Part shown: positions 30,858 to 39,658 of the stretch, piece by piece
Position numbering within the stretch: position 1 is the first letter of the stretch
Layout of the letters: each line of letters opens with the position of its first letter
From: Nocardiopsis alkaliphila YIM 80379
Lineage (GTDB): Bacteria; Actinomycetota; Actinomycetes; Streptosporangiales; Streptosporangiaceae
Assembly: GCF_000341005.1 (NCBI RefSeq)
Contig: NZ_ANBD01000105.1
Location: 1 to 58,297, forward strand
Direction of reading: 5' to 3'
DNA length: 58,297 nucleotides
Made by a program: the position numbers and the translations under genes
The notes under the pieces: generated by a model
Told to the model about the DNA's origin: nothing
Seen by the model: the letters and a program-made list of their open reading frames with translations, nothing else
Databases searched by the model: none

Positions 30858-30977
30858 CTGCCCCTCGCCCAAAGGGCTTCCCTACCTCACAAGTAGACTT
30901 TTGACCGGCCGTCACACCCGATTCGGGCAGCGTCTTTACCTGCACGATCGGGTCGTATCACCTGAAAAGGAACCGTT

Positions 30978-32567
30978 GTGACCAAACCCGTCGTACTCGT
31001 CGCGGAAAAGCTCTCGCCCGCCGGAATCGCGCTGCTCGAAGAGGACTTCGAGGTGCGCCATGTGGACGGGTCCGACCGGTCCCAACTGCTTCCGGCTCTG
31101 GCCGGCGTCGATGCCCTGATCGTGCGTAGCGCGACCCAGGTGGACGCCGAGGCCGTGGCCGCGGCCGACCGCCTCCAGGTCGTGGCCCGTGCCGGGGTGG
31201 GGCTGGACAACGTCGACGTGGACGCCGCCACCAAGGCTGGCGTGCTCGTGGTCAACGCCCCCACCTCCAACATCATCAGCGCCGCCGAGCAGGCCATCAA
31301 CCTGTTGCTGGCCAGTGCCCGTAACACCGCCCCCGCGCACAACGCCCTCATCAACGGTGAGTGGAAGCGTTCCAAGTACACGGGTGTGGAGCTGTACGAG
31401 AAGGTCGTCGGCGTGGTCGGCCTGGGCCGGATCGGGGCCTTGGTCGCCCAGCGCTTGCTGGCCTTCGGCACCAAGGTCATCGCCTACGACCCCTTCGTGC
31501 AGCCCGCTCGCGCCGCCCAGATCGGCGTGGAGATGGTCTCGTTGGACGAATTGTTGGAGCGCAGTGACTTCATCACCATCCACCTGCCCAAGAACAAGGA
31601 CACGCTGGGTCTGATCGGCGACGAGGCACTGACCAAGGTCAAGCCCTCGGTGCGGATCATCAACGCCGCGCGTGGTGGCATCCTCGACGAGGACGCCCTG
31701 TACCGGGCACTCAAGGACGGTCGGGTGGCCGGCGCGGGCATCGACGTGTTCGCCAAGGAGCCCACCACCGACAGTCCGCTGTTCGAGTTCGAGAACGTCG
31801 TGGTCGCCCCGCACCTGGGCGCCAGCACCACCGAGGCGCAGGAGAAGGCGGGTACGCAGGTCGCCCGCTCGGTCAAGCTGGCCCTGTCCGGCGAGTTCGT
31901 GCCGGACGCGGTGAACGTGCAGGGCACCGGGGTGGCCGAGGAGATCAAGCCGGGACTGCCGCTCACCGAGAAGTTGGGTCGGGTGTTCACCTCGCTGGCC
32001 GGCGCGCTCGCCGCCCGGATCGACGTCGAGGTGCGCGGTGAGATCGCGGGGCACGACGTGAAGGTCCTGGAGTTGGCCGCGCTCAAGGGTGTGTTCACCG
32101 ACGTGGTCGAGGACACCGTCACCTTCGTGAACGCGCCGCTGCTGGCCAAGGAGCGCGGGGTCGAGGTCAACCTCGTCACCAGCGACGACAGTGCCGACTG
32201 GCGCAACCTGATCTCGGTGCGCGGTGTGCTGGCCGACGGGACGCGGGTCTCGGTCTCGGGCACGCTCACCGGACCCCGCCAGTTCGAGAAGCTGGTGGAG
32301 ATCAACAACTACACGATGGAGATCAGCCTCGACGAGCACATGGTGTTCCTCTCCTACGAGGACCGCCCCGGTATCGTCGGCAAGGTCGGTGCCCTGCTCG
32401 GTGACGCGGACGTCAACATCGCGGGTATGCAGGTCATCCGCGACAAGGAGGGCGGCAAGGCGCTGATCGCCCTGACCGTCGACTCCGCGGTGCCCGAGGA
32501 GATCCTCACCTCGATCTCCGGCGAGATCGAGGCGGACCTCACCCGTCAGATCGACCTGGAGAACTGA
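30978..32567 (+). CDS. serA: D-3-phosphoglycerate dehydrogenase
   Basis: SerA oxidises 3-phosphoglycerate with NAD+, the first step of serine synthesis. The NAD-binding motif is GVVGLGRIGALVAQ and the catalytic His-Glu region includes VVVAPHLGAST. The 529-aa length is the long actinobacterial type with an ASB intervening domain (about 320-450) and a C-terminal ACT domain (DRPGIVGKVGALLG) for serine feedback. The GTG start is preceded by AAAAGGA. It stands as a single gene between two terminators. Confidence 0.97.
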   Translation: MTKPVVLVAEKLSPAGIALLEEDFEVRHVDGSDRSQLLPALAGVDALIVRSATQVDAEAVAAADRLQVVARAGVGLDNVDVDAATKAGVLVVNAPTSNIISAAEQAINLLLASARNTAPAHNALINGEWKRSKYTGVELYEKVVGVVGLGRIGALVAQRLLAFGTKVIAYDPFVQPARAAQIGVEMVSLDELLERSDFITIHLPKNKDTLGLIGDEALTKVKPSVRIINAARGGILDEDALYRALKDGRVAGAGIDVFAKEPTTDSPLFEFENVVVAPHLGASTTEAQEKAGTQVARSVKLALSGEFVPDAVNVQGTGVAEEIKPGLPLTEKLGRVFTSLAGALAARIDVEVRGEIAGHDVKVLELAALKGVFTDVVEDTVTFVNAPLLAKERGVEVNLVTSDDSADWRNLISVRGVLADGTRVSVSGTLTGPRQFEKLVEINNYTMEISLDEHMVFLSYEDRPGIVGKVGALLGDADVNIAGMQVIRDKEGGKALIALTVDSAVPEEILTSISGEIEADLTRQIDLEN

Positions 32568-32589
32568 CGGATCCGGATGTGACCGGGTC

Positions 32590-32622
32590 GGGCCTCGTCG
32601 CGTTGTGGCGACGGGGCCCTTT
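32590..32622 (+). terminator. Terminator of serA
   Basis: GGGCCTCGTCGC / GCGACGGGGCCC forms a 12-bp stem with one G-U pair and a 6-base loop, followed by TTT. Confidence 0.85.
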
Positions 32623-32645
32623 CCCATCTGCGGAAACATCAAGTC

Positions 32646-32678
32646 GTCTCACATGGTGGGAATCTCTGGTCATATAGT
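32646..32678 (+). promoter_or_regulatory. Putative promoter with GTCTC-type site upstream of leuB region
   Basis: GTCTC-ACATGGT-GGGAA (32646-32662) has the N7 spacing of the ilvB and cimA palindromes but a weaker right half. A good -10 hexamer TATAGT lies at 32673-32678, so the site would cover the -35 region. The transcript would run through the 29-aa ORF toward leuB. The remaining bases to 32872 contain no gene I can support. Confidence 0.45.
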
Positions 32679-32872
32679 TGGACATCCGATATTCTGAAGG
32701 CCTAGGAGTCGAGGCCGCGCCCGCCCCCACCGGGGCCCGCGCAGGCGACTTCGGCAGCGATCCCGCCGGGGCGAGCTCCTTGTCCCCCTTTTCGTGGACA
32801 ACGTCGCCCACGCCCATCAGTGGTGGCCCGGTCATGCCCACCGGTCATCGCGCAGCGCATTCGGAGGATCAC

Positions 32873-32962
32873 ATGTACGACATGATCGAATACCCGTCCA
32901 CGCCCGACACCGAGGACGAGGTCGCCCGCGCGCTACAGGACGCGATCAACCGCCGCGGTTGA
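32873..32962 (+). CDS. 29-aa small acidic protein upstream of leuB
   Basis: ATG 32873 has GGAGG five nt upstream, one of the best ribosome sites in the window. It encodes MYDMIEYPSTPDTEDEV and a short amphipathic helix ending NRRG. A longer reading from a TTG at 32678 overlaps the -10 element and is unlikely. The peptide has no run of Leu, Val or Ile codons, so it is not an obvious attenuation leader. It may be a conserved micro-protein. Unrecognised. Confidence 0.55.
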   Translation: MYDMIEYPSTPDTEDEVARALQDAINRRG

Positions 32963-33011
32963 GTCTTTTCGCGGGTGGATGGCTGTATCGGTCCCTCGGG
33001 CCGGTACAGTT

Positions 33012-33049
33012 GTCTCACTTACTGTTCAATTGATCTCGCCATATGAGAA
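33012..33049 (+). promoter_or_regulatory. Two GTCTC-type half/full sites at the leuB promoter
   Basis: GTCTC-N7-GTTCA (33012-33028) and ATCTC-GCCATAT-GAGAA (33033-33049) lie 21 bp apart, just after a TACAGT hexamer (33005-33010) that may be the leuB -10. Only the second site is a good inverted repeat. Their position at or after the start point fits repression. Confidence 0.45.
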
Positions 33050-33088
33050 ACCGCCGGCGGGATCACGTCCGAGTCGAAGGCAGTCCGT

Positions 33089-34153
33089 ATGGCAGCGCGC
33101 ACCGTGAAACTGGCCGTCATCCCCGGCGACGGGATCGGCCCCGAGGTCGTCGCCGAAGGCCTCAAGGTGCTGGGGGTCGTGGCCGCCCAGCACGACCTGG
33201 CCATCGAGACCACCGAGTACGAACTGGGTGCCAGGCTCTGGCACCGCACCGGTGAGACCCTGCCCGAGTCGGTCGCCACCGAACTCGCCGAACACGAGGC
33301 CATCTACCTGGGAGCGGTCGGAGACCCCTCCGTGCCCAGTGGTGTCCTGGAGCGCGGCCTGCTGCTGCGCCTGCGCTTCGACTTCGACCACTACGTCAAC
33401 CTGCGCCCCGTCCGGCTCTACCCCGGCGTGGACAGCCCTTTGGCGGGCGTGTCCCCCGAGGACATCGACATGTTGGTCGTGCGCGAAGGTACCGAGGGCC
33501 CCTACGCCGGCGCCGGCGGTGTGCTGCGCAAGGGCACCCCGCACGAGATCGCCACCCAGGACAGCGTCAACACCCGTTTCGGGGTCGAGCGCGTGGTTCG
33601 GTACGCCTTCGCCAAGGCCGCCGAGCGTCCCCGCAAGAAGCTCACCCTGGTGCACAAGGACAACGTCTTGACCTTCGCCGGTGAGTTGTGGCAGCGCACC
33701 GTCAAGGAGGTCGGCGCCGAGTACCCCCAGGTCTCGGTGGACTACTGTCACGTCGACGCCGCCTCGATGTTCTTCGTCAACCAGCCGGGTCGCTTCGACG
33801 TGGTCGTCACCGACAACTTGTTCGGTGACATCATCACCGACATCGGTGCCGCCATCACCGGTGGTATCGGTCTTGCGGCCAGCGGTAACATCAACCCGGA
33901 CAACACCTTTCCCAGCATGTTCGAGCCGGTCCACGGCTCCGCGCCCGACATCGCGGGTCAGGGCAAGGCCGACCCCACCGCCACGGTGCTCTCGGCCGCC
34001 ACCATGCTGAACCACCTGGGGGTGCCCGAAGCCGCCCGACGTATCGAGGACGCGGTCTCGGCGGACCTGAAGACCCGTGCCCGAAGTGGTGCGGTCCGGT
34101 CCACCTCCCGGATCGGCGACGACCTCGCCGCGCGAGTAGCCGAGCAGGGCTGA
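33089..34153 (+). CDS. leuB: 3-isopropylmalate dehydrogenase
   Basis: LeuB oxidatively decarboxylates 3-isopropylmalate with NAD+. It has the N-terminal [12 protein letters not shown], the substrate region [18 protein letters not shown] and the signature [20 protein letters not shown]-terminal [19 protein letters not shown] completes the family. The 354-aa length is normal. The start ATG is about 40 bp downstream of the GTCTC-type sites. It is followed by two GC-rich hairpins before ilvE. Confidence 0.97.
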   Translation: MAARTVKLAVIPGDGIGPEVVAEGLKVLGVVAAQHDLAIETTEYELGARLWHRTGETLPESVATELAEHEAIYLGAVGDPSVPSGVLERGLLLRLRFDFDHYVNLRPVRLYPGVDSPLAGVSPEDIDMLVVREGTEGPYAGAGGVLRKGTPHEIATQDSVNTRFGVERVVRYAFAKAAERPRKKLTLVHKDNVLTFAGELWQRTVKEVGAEYPQVSVDYCHVDAASMFFVNQPGRFDVVVTDNLFGDIITDIGAAITGGIGLAASGNINPDNTFPSMFEPVHGSAPDIAGQGKADPTATVLSAATMLNHLGVPEAARRIEDAVSADLKTRARSGAVRSTSRIGDDLAARVAEQG

Positions 34154-34161
34154 GGCGATCG

Positions 34162-34258
34162 CCTACGGCCCTGTCTCGAACAGCGGGCGCGGCCGTAGGG
34201 GGACATCCAGCCACTTCACGACCCATGAGCGGGCGCGCCCGGAGTACCCGGCGCGCCC
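34162..34258 (+). terminator. Two hairpins between leuB and ilvE
   Basis: CCTACGGCC (34162-34170) pairs with GGCCGTAGG (34191-34199), and GGGCGCGCC (34231-34239) with GGCGCGCCC (34250-34258). Both have 9-bp stems without a long T run. They probably end leuB transcription. Confidence 0.55.
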
Positions 34259-34373
34259 GTTGTCCGTTCGGTCCTTCTTGGTCCGCCCTGGCCCCGGGTG
34301 CGCTCTTCCGACACACTAGATTCCAGGTCGGCGGCGCTGCCGACCCGATGCATCCGAGAGGACCACCGACAAC

Positions 34374-35489
34374 ATGAACAACAACACCACCACCACTGGG
34401 TTGACGTTCGACGTCCAGCTCTCCGACCGGCGGAAGACCCCGTCCGAACGTGAGGCACTGCTGGAGAACCCCGGGTTCGGTCAGGTGTTCACCGACCACA
34501 TGGTGAGCATCCGGTACACCGAGGGCAAGGGCTGGCACGACGCCAAGCTGGAGCCGTACGGCCCCCTGTCCCTGGACCCGGCCACCGCCGCCCTCCACTA
34601 CGCGCAGGAGATCTTCGAAGGGCTCAAGGCCTACCGCCACCCCGACGGTTCGTTGGCCTCCTTCCGGCCCGAGGCCAACGCGGCCCGCTTCAACCGGAGC
34701 GCCGCGCGCATGGCGATGCCCGAACTCCCCGAGGAGCTCTTCCTCAAGTCCATCGAGCTGCTTTTGGCGCACGACGGAGAATGGGTTCCCTCCAAGGAGT
34801 ACTTCAGCCTCTACTTGCGCCCGTTCATGGTCGCCACGGACGTCGGTCTGGGGGTCAACCACCCCTCCCGCACCTACGTCTACCTGCTCATCGCCTCGCC
34901 GGTGGGTTCCTACTTCTCCGGCGGTGTCAAGCCGGTGACCGTCTGGCTGTCCAAGGACTTCACTCGTGCCGCCCCAGGGGGCACCGGTGCCGCGAAGTTC
35001 GCCGGTAACTACGCGGCGAGCTTCCTGGCCCAGGCCCAAGCCGTGGAGAAGGGCTGCGATCAGGTCGTGTGGCTGGACGCCCGCGAGCACCGTTGGGTCG
35101 AGGAGATGGGCGGCATGAACCTGTGGTTCGTGTTCGGTGAGGGCGAGAACGCACGCCTGCGCACGCCCCCGCTCACCGGCACCCTGCTGCCCGGCATCAC
35201 CCGCGAGTCGCTGCTCGCCCTCGCACCGGACCTGGGCATTCCCGCCGAGGAGGAGCCGCTGTCCATCGAGGAATGGAAGGCCGCCGCCGAGTCCGGTGAG
35301 ATGACCGAGGTGTTCGCCTGTGGCACCGCCGCGGTCATCACCCCGGTCGGGCACGTCAAGAGCGATGACGGCGAGTTCAGCATCGGGGATGGTGGCCTGG
35401 GCCCGATCACCATGCGTCTGCGCGAAGAACTCGTCGGTTTGCAGACGGGCCTGCGCCCCGACAAGCATGGCTGGATCACCAAGTTCTAG
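34374..35489 (+). CDS. ilvE: Branched-chain amino acid aminotransferase
   Basis: IlvE transfers amino groups between glutamate and the keto acids of Val, Leu and Ile with PLP. At 371 aa it is the class II-type BCAT of actinobacteria. The PLP lysine is K208 in [25 protein letters not shown] and MGGMNLWFV are family motifs. The ATG start is followed by a run of Asn and Thr codons. A TAGATT hexamer near 34317 is a candidate -10. A perfect palindrome terminates the gene. Confidence 0.96.
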   Translation: MNNNTTTTGLTFDVQLSDRRKTPSEREALLENPGFGQVFTDHMVSIRYTEGKGWHDAKLEPYGPLSLDPATAALHYAQEIFEGLKAYRHPDGSLASFRPEANAARFNRSAARMAMPELPEELFLKSIELLLAHDGEWVPSKEYFSLYLRPFMVATDVGLGVNHPSRTYVYLLIASPVGSYFSGGVKPVTVWLSKDFTRAAPGGTGAAKFAGNYAASFLAQAQAVEKGCDQVVWLDAREHRWVEEMGGMNLWFVFGEGENARLRTPPLTGTLLPGITRESLLALAPDLGIPAEEEPLSIEEWKAAAESGEMTEVFACGTAAVITPVGHVKSDDGEFSIGDGGLGPITMRLREELVGLQTGLRPDKHGWITKF

Positions 35490-35506
35490 GGACACCGCTC
35501 GTCCCG

Positions 35507-35540
35507 GCGAGGGCCGCCCCGAGCTCGGGGCGGCCCTCGC
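35507..35540 (+). terminator. Terminator of ilvE
   Basis: A 34-nt perfect palindrome (17 bp each side, centred on AGCT, beginning GCGAGGGCCG) 17 bp after the ilvE stop, followed by TCTCTC. Confidence 0.8.
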
Positions 35541-35589
35541 TCTCTCCCAGGGAGCGACACTTCGCAAACGTCCGGCCTGAGAAACTTCT

Positions 35590-35606
35590 GTCTCGCCGGC
35601 TGAGAC
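35590..35606. promoter_or_regulatory. GTCTC-N7-GAGAC palindrome upstream of cimA
   Basis: GTCTC-GCCGGCT-GAGAC is a perfect palindrome with the same arms and spacing as the ilvB site, extended by one base each side (TGTCTC/GAGACA). Its centre lies 60 bp before the leader-peptide ATG, versus 61 bp at ilvB. The equal placement supports a shared activator. Confidence 0.6.
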
Positions 35607-35657
35607 ATTTGGGGCCTGAACTGCGCTTCTGATCAAAGCATGTGGCACACTGGCCTC

Positions 35658-35699
35658 ATGCCGTCCCAGATCGTGATTATTCAGGGGCGCGCTGGCTGA
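35658..35699 (+). CDS. cimA leader peptide (attenuator)
   Basis: A 13-codon ORF, M-P-S-Q-I-V-I-I-Q-G-R-A-G, with Ile-Val-Ile-Ile in a row. A CACACT hexamer six nt before the ATG suggests a leaderless start. Its stop lies just after the first arm of a long hairpin, and a T-tailed terminator precedes cimA. The Ile-rich codon run suits the gene, since citramalate synthase feeds isoleucine synthesis. Confidence 0.8.
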   Translation: MPSQIVIIQGRAG

Positions 35700-35779
35700 C
35701 GCCTTCCCGCGAAAGAGCAGGGAAGAGAACCGGACCCTGCCAGCGCGCTGACCTCTCGTGTCCACGAGGGGTCTTTTTT
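35687..35779 (+). terminator. cimA attenuator: long hairpin and terminator
   Basis: GCGCGCTGGC (35687-35696) pairs perfectly with GCCAGCGCGC (35739-35748), enclosing CTTCCC/GGGAAG. Immediately after, GACCTCTCGTG (35750-35760) pairs with CACGAGGGGTC (35763-35773), one G-U, followed by six T. The leader-peptide stop codon sits at the edge of the first arm, so ribosome position can decide which structure forms. Confidence 0.82.
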
Positions 35780-35824
35780 GTTGGCCGGGACCGTCTTACA
35801 CCTTCACCTTCGGGAGTTCCACCC

Positions 35825-37435
35825 ATGAGGGACGACAGTTTCCACGTCTTCGACACCACGCTGCGCGACGGAGCCCAGCGCGAGGGGATCAACCTTCGGG
35901 TCTCCGACAAACTGGCCATCGCGAAGCTGCTGGACGACTTCGGGGTGGCGTTCATCGAAGGCGGGTGGCCCGGGGCCAACCCCAAGGACACCGAGTTCTT
36001 CCAGCGGGCTTCACAAGAGCTTCAGCTGGAACACGCGCAGCTCACCGCGTTCGGCGCGACCCGCCGGGCCGGTGTGAGCGCCGCCGACGACCCACAGGTG
36101 GCCGCGTTGCGCGACAGCGGCGCGTCGGTCGTCACCCTTGTCGCCAAGAGTGACGACCGGCATGTCGAACGTGCCCTGCGCACGACGCTCGAGGAGAACC
36201 TCGCCATGGTCTCCGACACGGTCTCCTACCTGAGCCGACACGGACAGCGCGTGTTCGTGGACTGCGAGCACTTCTTCGACGGTTACCGGCACAACGCCGA
36301 ATACGCCCTGTCCGTGGTCCGGGCCGCGGCCGAGGCCGGGGCCGACGTGGTGGTCCTGTGCGACACCAACGGTGGCATGCTTCCCGCCGACGTCACCCGT
36401 GTGGTCACCGAGGTGTTGGAGGCCACCGGGGCGCGTCTGGGCATCCATGCCCAGGACGACACCGGCTGCGCCGTCGCCAACACCCTGGCCGCCGTGGACG
36501 CGGGGGCCACCCACGTGCAGTGCACCGCCAACGGGTATGGCGAGCGGGTGGGCAACGCGAACCTGTTCTCCGTGGTGGGCGCGCTCACCCTCAAGCACGG
36601 CCGGGAGGTCCTGCCCAAGGGCTGTCTGGGCGAGATGACCAGGGTGGCCACCGCGATCGCCGAGATCGTCAACCTGGCCCCCGACACCCATCAGCCCTAC
36701 GTGGGGATCTCGGCCTTCGCGCACAAGGCCGGCCTGCACGCCTCGGCGATCAAGGTCGACCCGGACCTGTACCAGCACACCGATCCCGAACTGGTCGGAA
36801 ACCGGATGCGCATGCTCGTCTCCGACATGGCCGGGCGCGCCTCGGTGGAACTCAAGGCCCAGGAGTGGGGCCTGGACCTGACGGGGGACCGTGAGCTCTC
36901 CGGCCGGGTCGTGGAACGGGTCAAGGGCCTGGAACTGTCCGGGTACAGCTTCGAGGCCGCCGATGCCTCCCTGGAACTGCTGCTACGCGAGGAGCGGGGG
37001 GAGCCGGTCCGCTACTTCGAGACCGAGTCGTGGCGGGTCCTCACCGAGCGTCGCCCGGCCGCCGGCTCCAGCCCTTTGTCCAACGACTACGAGAGCCTGA
37101 CCGAGGCGACCGTCAAGCTGCGGGTGAAGGGTGAGCGGGTCATCGCCACCGCCGAGGGCAACGGCCCGGTCAACGCGCTGGATCGGGCACTGCGCAATTC
37201 GATGGAGAACGTCTACACGGCGCTGGGCGGCTTGGAATTGACCGACTACAAGGTCCGGATCCTGGAAGGCGCCTCGGGTACGGACGCGATCACCCGGATC
37301 CTCATCACCTTCAGCGACGGAGTCGAGGAGTGGACGACCGTGGGGGTGGGGCCCAACGTCGTGGACGCCTCCTGGGTCGCGTTGGAACAAGCCATCACCT
37401 ACGGGCTGCTGCGTCAGGGCTATCCGCGGGACTGA
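35825..37435 (+). CDS. cimA: Citramalate synthase (LeuA-like DRE-TIM family)
   Basis: CimA condenses pyruvate and acetyl-CoA to (R)-citramalate, giving a threonine-independent route to 2-ketobutyrate and isoleucine. The N-terminal FDTTLRDGAQREGI is the DRE-TIM signature; HAQDDTGCAVANTLAA and NGYGERVGNANL are the metal-site motifs. A LeuA-type regulatory domain follows from about residue 400 (VKLRVKGERVIATAEGNGPV). The 536-aa length fits the CimA subfamily better than bacterial LeuA. The upstream-extended frame overlaps the attenuator, so ATG 35825 is chosen. The leader with Ile codons supports the isoleucine role. Confidence 0.92.
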   Translation: MRDDSFHVFDTTLRDGAQREGINLRVSDKLAIAKLLDDFGVAFIEGGWPGANPKDTEFFQRASQELQLEHAQLTAFGATRRAGVSAADDPQVAALRDSGASVVTLVAKSDDRHVERALRTTLEENLAMVSDTVSYLSRHGQRVFVDCEHFFDGYRHNAEYALSVVRAAAEAGADVVVLCDTNGGMLPADVTRVVTEVLEATGARLGIHAQDDTGCAVANTLAAVDAGATHVQCTANGYGERVGNANLFSVVGALTLKHGREVLPKGCLGEMTRVATAIAEIVNLAPDTHQPYVGISAFAHKAGLHASAIKVDPDLYQHTDPELVGNRMRMLVSDMAGRASVELKAQEWGLDLTGDRELSGRVVERVKGLELSGYSFEAADASLELLLREERGEPVRYFETESWRVLTERRPAAGSSPLSNDYESLTEATVKLRVKGERVIATAEGNGPVNALDRALRNSMENVYTALGGLELTDYKVRILEGASGTDAITRILITFSDGVEEWTTVGVGPNVVDASWVALEQAITYGLLRQGYPRD

Positions 37436-37441
37436 GCCTCG

Positions 37442-37480
37442 GGCGGGTGACGGAATCGTCACGTTCTTCCGTCACCCGCC
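37442..37480 (+). terminator. Terminator of cimA
   Basis: GGCGGGTGACGGAA / TTCCGTCACCCGCC is a perfect 14-bp stem with an 11-base loop, starting seven bp after the stop. No T run follows. Confidence 0.75.
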
Positions 37481-37519
37481 GTGCCGATTCGAGAGGAGGC
37501 ACAGGTCAGGGCTTTGAAA

Positions 37520-37607
37520 CTTACTTACAGGTAAGAAATCCCTGTCCGTCAGGTCATAGCCAGTGTGTCCAGAGCCGCTCGATACTGCGAACTTTCGGGA
37601 AGTTCGC
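37520..37607. promoter_or_regulatory. Two inverted repeats upstream of the sugar ABC operon
   Basis: CTTAC-N6-GTAAG (37520-37535) and GCGAACTT-TCGGG-AAGTTCGC (37587-37607, 8-bp arms) lie in the 280-bp region before the operon. The second is a strong operator candidate for a sugar-responsive repressor of the LacI or GntR type. No regulator gene of that kind is adjacent. The rest of 37481-37760 shows no gene. Confidence 0.5.
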
Positions 37608-37760
37608 GATGTACGAGTGGTGATGGATGTCGGACATAACCGTGGTGCGCCCCGCCGTTGGCGTGCTGTTCGTCTCTCAGAGGAGCGCAGGTCATTCGCC
37701 CCCTGAAGACTGCGTGACGTGTTCTCGACCACGACTCGTGCACGGGGCGGAGGCAACGGC

Positions 37761-38759
37761 GTGACCACCGGCTCGGAGACCGACCGGCGCGTCGCTCCAC
37801 CAACCCCTCCCACACCCCAACGCAAACGCGCACGTTCGGGAAGGGACGCCCTGCTCGCGTGGGGTTTCCTGGCCCCCTCCGTCGCGATCTTCGCGCTCTT
37901 CCTCCTCTATCCGCTGGGCCGTACCGTCTATCTGTCGATGCACGGCAACGACATCATCGGCCAACCCAACCGCTTCGTCGGGCTGAGCCACTTCGCCGAG
38001 ATGGCCTCGCCCGAGTTCCTCCAGATCCTGGTGACCACCGTGGTGTTCACCCTCGGAGTGGTCGTCCCCGGCGTGGTCGGTGCCCTGGTGATCGTTCTCC
38101 TCCTGGAGGGCGTGCTAGAGGGAAGGGGTGGGGCGAAGACCTCCGTTGAGGGTGGTGGCGTTCGGCGGGCGGGCCAGAAGTTCCTGCGCGGTGCCTTCGC
38201 CCTCCCCTTCGCCTTCTCCGTGGCCAGCGCCTCGGTGATCTTCTCCGTGTTCTACAGCCCCGGTAACAGCGTGCTCAACGGCATCCTGTACCGCCTGGGC
38301 CTGGACCAGGTGCCCTGGCTGACCTCCCAGGAGATGGCCCTGTGGTCGGTCATCATCACCACCGTGTGGATGAACCTGGGATACGGGGTGCTGGTACTCG
38401 CGGCGGGCATCGGCTCCATCCCCAAGGAGATCAACGAGGCCGCTCGCATCGACGGTGCCACCGGGCCACGCCTGGCCTGGGACGTCACCATTCCGATGCT
38501 CGGTCCCCAGCTCTTCTTCCTGATCGTCATCTCCACGATCAACGCGCTGCAGAGCTTCGGCCAGATCCACATCCTCACCGCGGGCGGGCCGGTCGGCTCC
38601 ACGACCACCCTCGTCTACTCCATCTACCAGGACGCCTTCGCCTACGGCACCAGCGACTTCGGTCGGGCCAGCGCCCAGGCGCTCGTCCTGCTGTTGGTGG
38701 TCTTGGTGTGCACCGTCATCCAGTTCGGTGTCATCGAACGGAAGGTGCACTACTCGTGA
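37761..38759 (+). CDS. Carbohydrate ABC transporter permease 1 (UgpA/MalF-like)
   Basis: A 332-aa inner-membrane permease with about six helices and the EAA loop EINEAARIDGATGPRLAWDVTIPMLG that docks the ATPase. The frame is open from 37719, but GTG 37761 has GGAGG seven nt upstream. An unusual Gly-rich insert (LEGRGGAKTSVEGGGVRRAG) lies in the loop between helices 2 and 3. It overlaps the second permease by four bases (GTGA). The substrate is likely a sugar or glycerol-3-phosphate-type solute; it cannot be set from sequence. Confidence 0.9.
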   Translation: MTTGSETDRRVAPPTPPTPQRKRARSGRDALLAWGFLAPSVAIFALFLLYPLGRTVYLSMHGNDIIGQPNRFVGLSHFAEMASPEFLQILVTTVVFTLGVVVPGVVGALVIVLLLEGVLEGRGGAKTSVEGGGVRRAGQKFLRGAFALPFAFSVASASVIFSVFYSPGNSVLNGILYRLGLDQVPWLTSQEMALWSVIITTVWMNLGYGVLVLAAGIGSIPKEINEAARIDGATGPRLAWDVTIPMLGPQLFFLIVISTINALQSFGQIHILTAGGPVGSTTTLVYSIYQDAFAYGTSDFGRASAQALVLLLVVLVCTVIQFGVIERKVHYS

Positions 38760-39628
38760 GGACCACGACCGTTTCTCGGCCCACGCCCCTGACCCGACAC
38801 AGACCCACGGCCGGACACGTCCTCGGTCGCGTCCTGCTGTACGCCATGCTGGCCGTGCTCCTGATCCCGGTGCTCTTCCCCGTCTACTACGTGTTCGTGG
38901 GAACACTCATGGAACCCCGGGAACTGTCGACCTTTCCCGCCAGACTGTTGCCCACCGGCGTGCACTTGGAGAACGTCCAGGGCGCCCTGAACGCCGTACC
39001 CCTGCTGCGCATGTACGGCAACTCGTTGGTCATGGCGGGCGTCATCACCGTCAGTCAGCTCCTCACCTCGGCTCTGGCCGCGTACGCGTTCGTGTTCCTG
39101 CGCTTTCGCGGTGCCGCGGTGCTCTTCGCGCTGTTCCTGTCCACCCTGATGGTTCCGGCGGAAGCGACCTTCATTCCCAACTACCTCACCATCACCGGAT
39201 GGGGCCTGGGCGACTCCTACGCGGGGTTGGTCATGCCGTTCCTGGCCTACGCCTTCGGCACGTTCCTGCTCCGTCAAAGCTTCAAACAGTTCCCCAAGGA
39301 GCTGTACGACGCCGCACGCATCGACGGTATGGGGCACCTCAGGTTCCTGTGGACCATCCTGCTGCCGCTGAGCAAGCCGGCCCTGACCGCCGTCGGTACG
39401 TACGTCTTCATCACCAGCTGGAACATGTACTTCTGGCCTTTGATCATCACTCGCAGCACCCAGATGCAGACCCTCCAGATCGGCCTGAACAGTCTTAAGG
39501 CCGGAGAGGCGGCCAACCCGGGACTCGTCCTGGCGGGCGCCGCCCTGTCGGTCATCCCCACCCTGGCCCTCGTGATCTTCGGACAGCGATTCATCGTCCG
39601 TGGACTCACCGCGGGCGCGGTCAAGTAG
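38756..39628 (+). CDS. Carbohydrate ABC transporter permease 2 (UgpE/MalG-like)
   Basis: A 290-aa permease with six helices and an EAA-type loop ELYDAARIDGMGHLRFLWTILLP. Translation starts at GTG 38756, overlapping the stop of permease 1, so the two are coupled and form a heterodimeric channel. It is followed after 30 bp by the binding protein. No ATPase gene is present, which is usual for actinomycete importers that share an MsiK-type ATPase encoded elsewhere. Confidence 0.92.
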   Translation: MRTTTVSRPTPLTRHRPTAGHVLGRVLLYAMLAVLLIPVLFPVYYVFVGTLMEPRELSTFPARLLPTGVHLENVQGALNAVPLLRMYGNSLVMAGVITVSQLLTSALAAYAFVFLRFRGAAVLFALFLSTLMVPAEATFIPNYLTITGWGLGDSYAGLVMPFLAYAFGTFLLRQSFKQFPKELYDAARIDGMGHLRFLWTILLPLSKPALTAVGTYVFITSWNMYFWPLIITRSTQMQTLQIGLNSLKAGEAANPGLVLAGAALSVIPTLALVIFGQRFIVRGLTAGAVK

Positions 39629-39658
39629 GGCGAGAAACACCTAGTGGAGAGAACAAGG

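Noticed and set aside
34172..34188. Another GTCTC-N7 site after leuB
   Set aside because: The right half does not match and it lies in the loop of a terminator hairpin rather than at a promoter.
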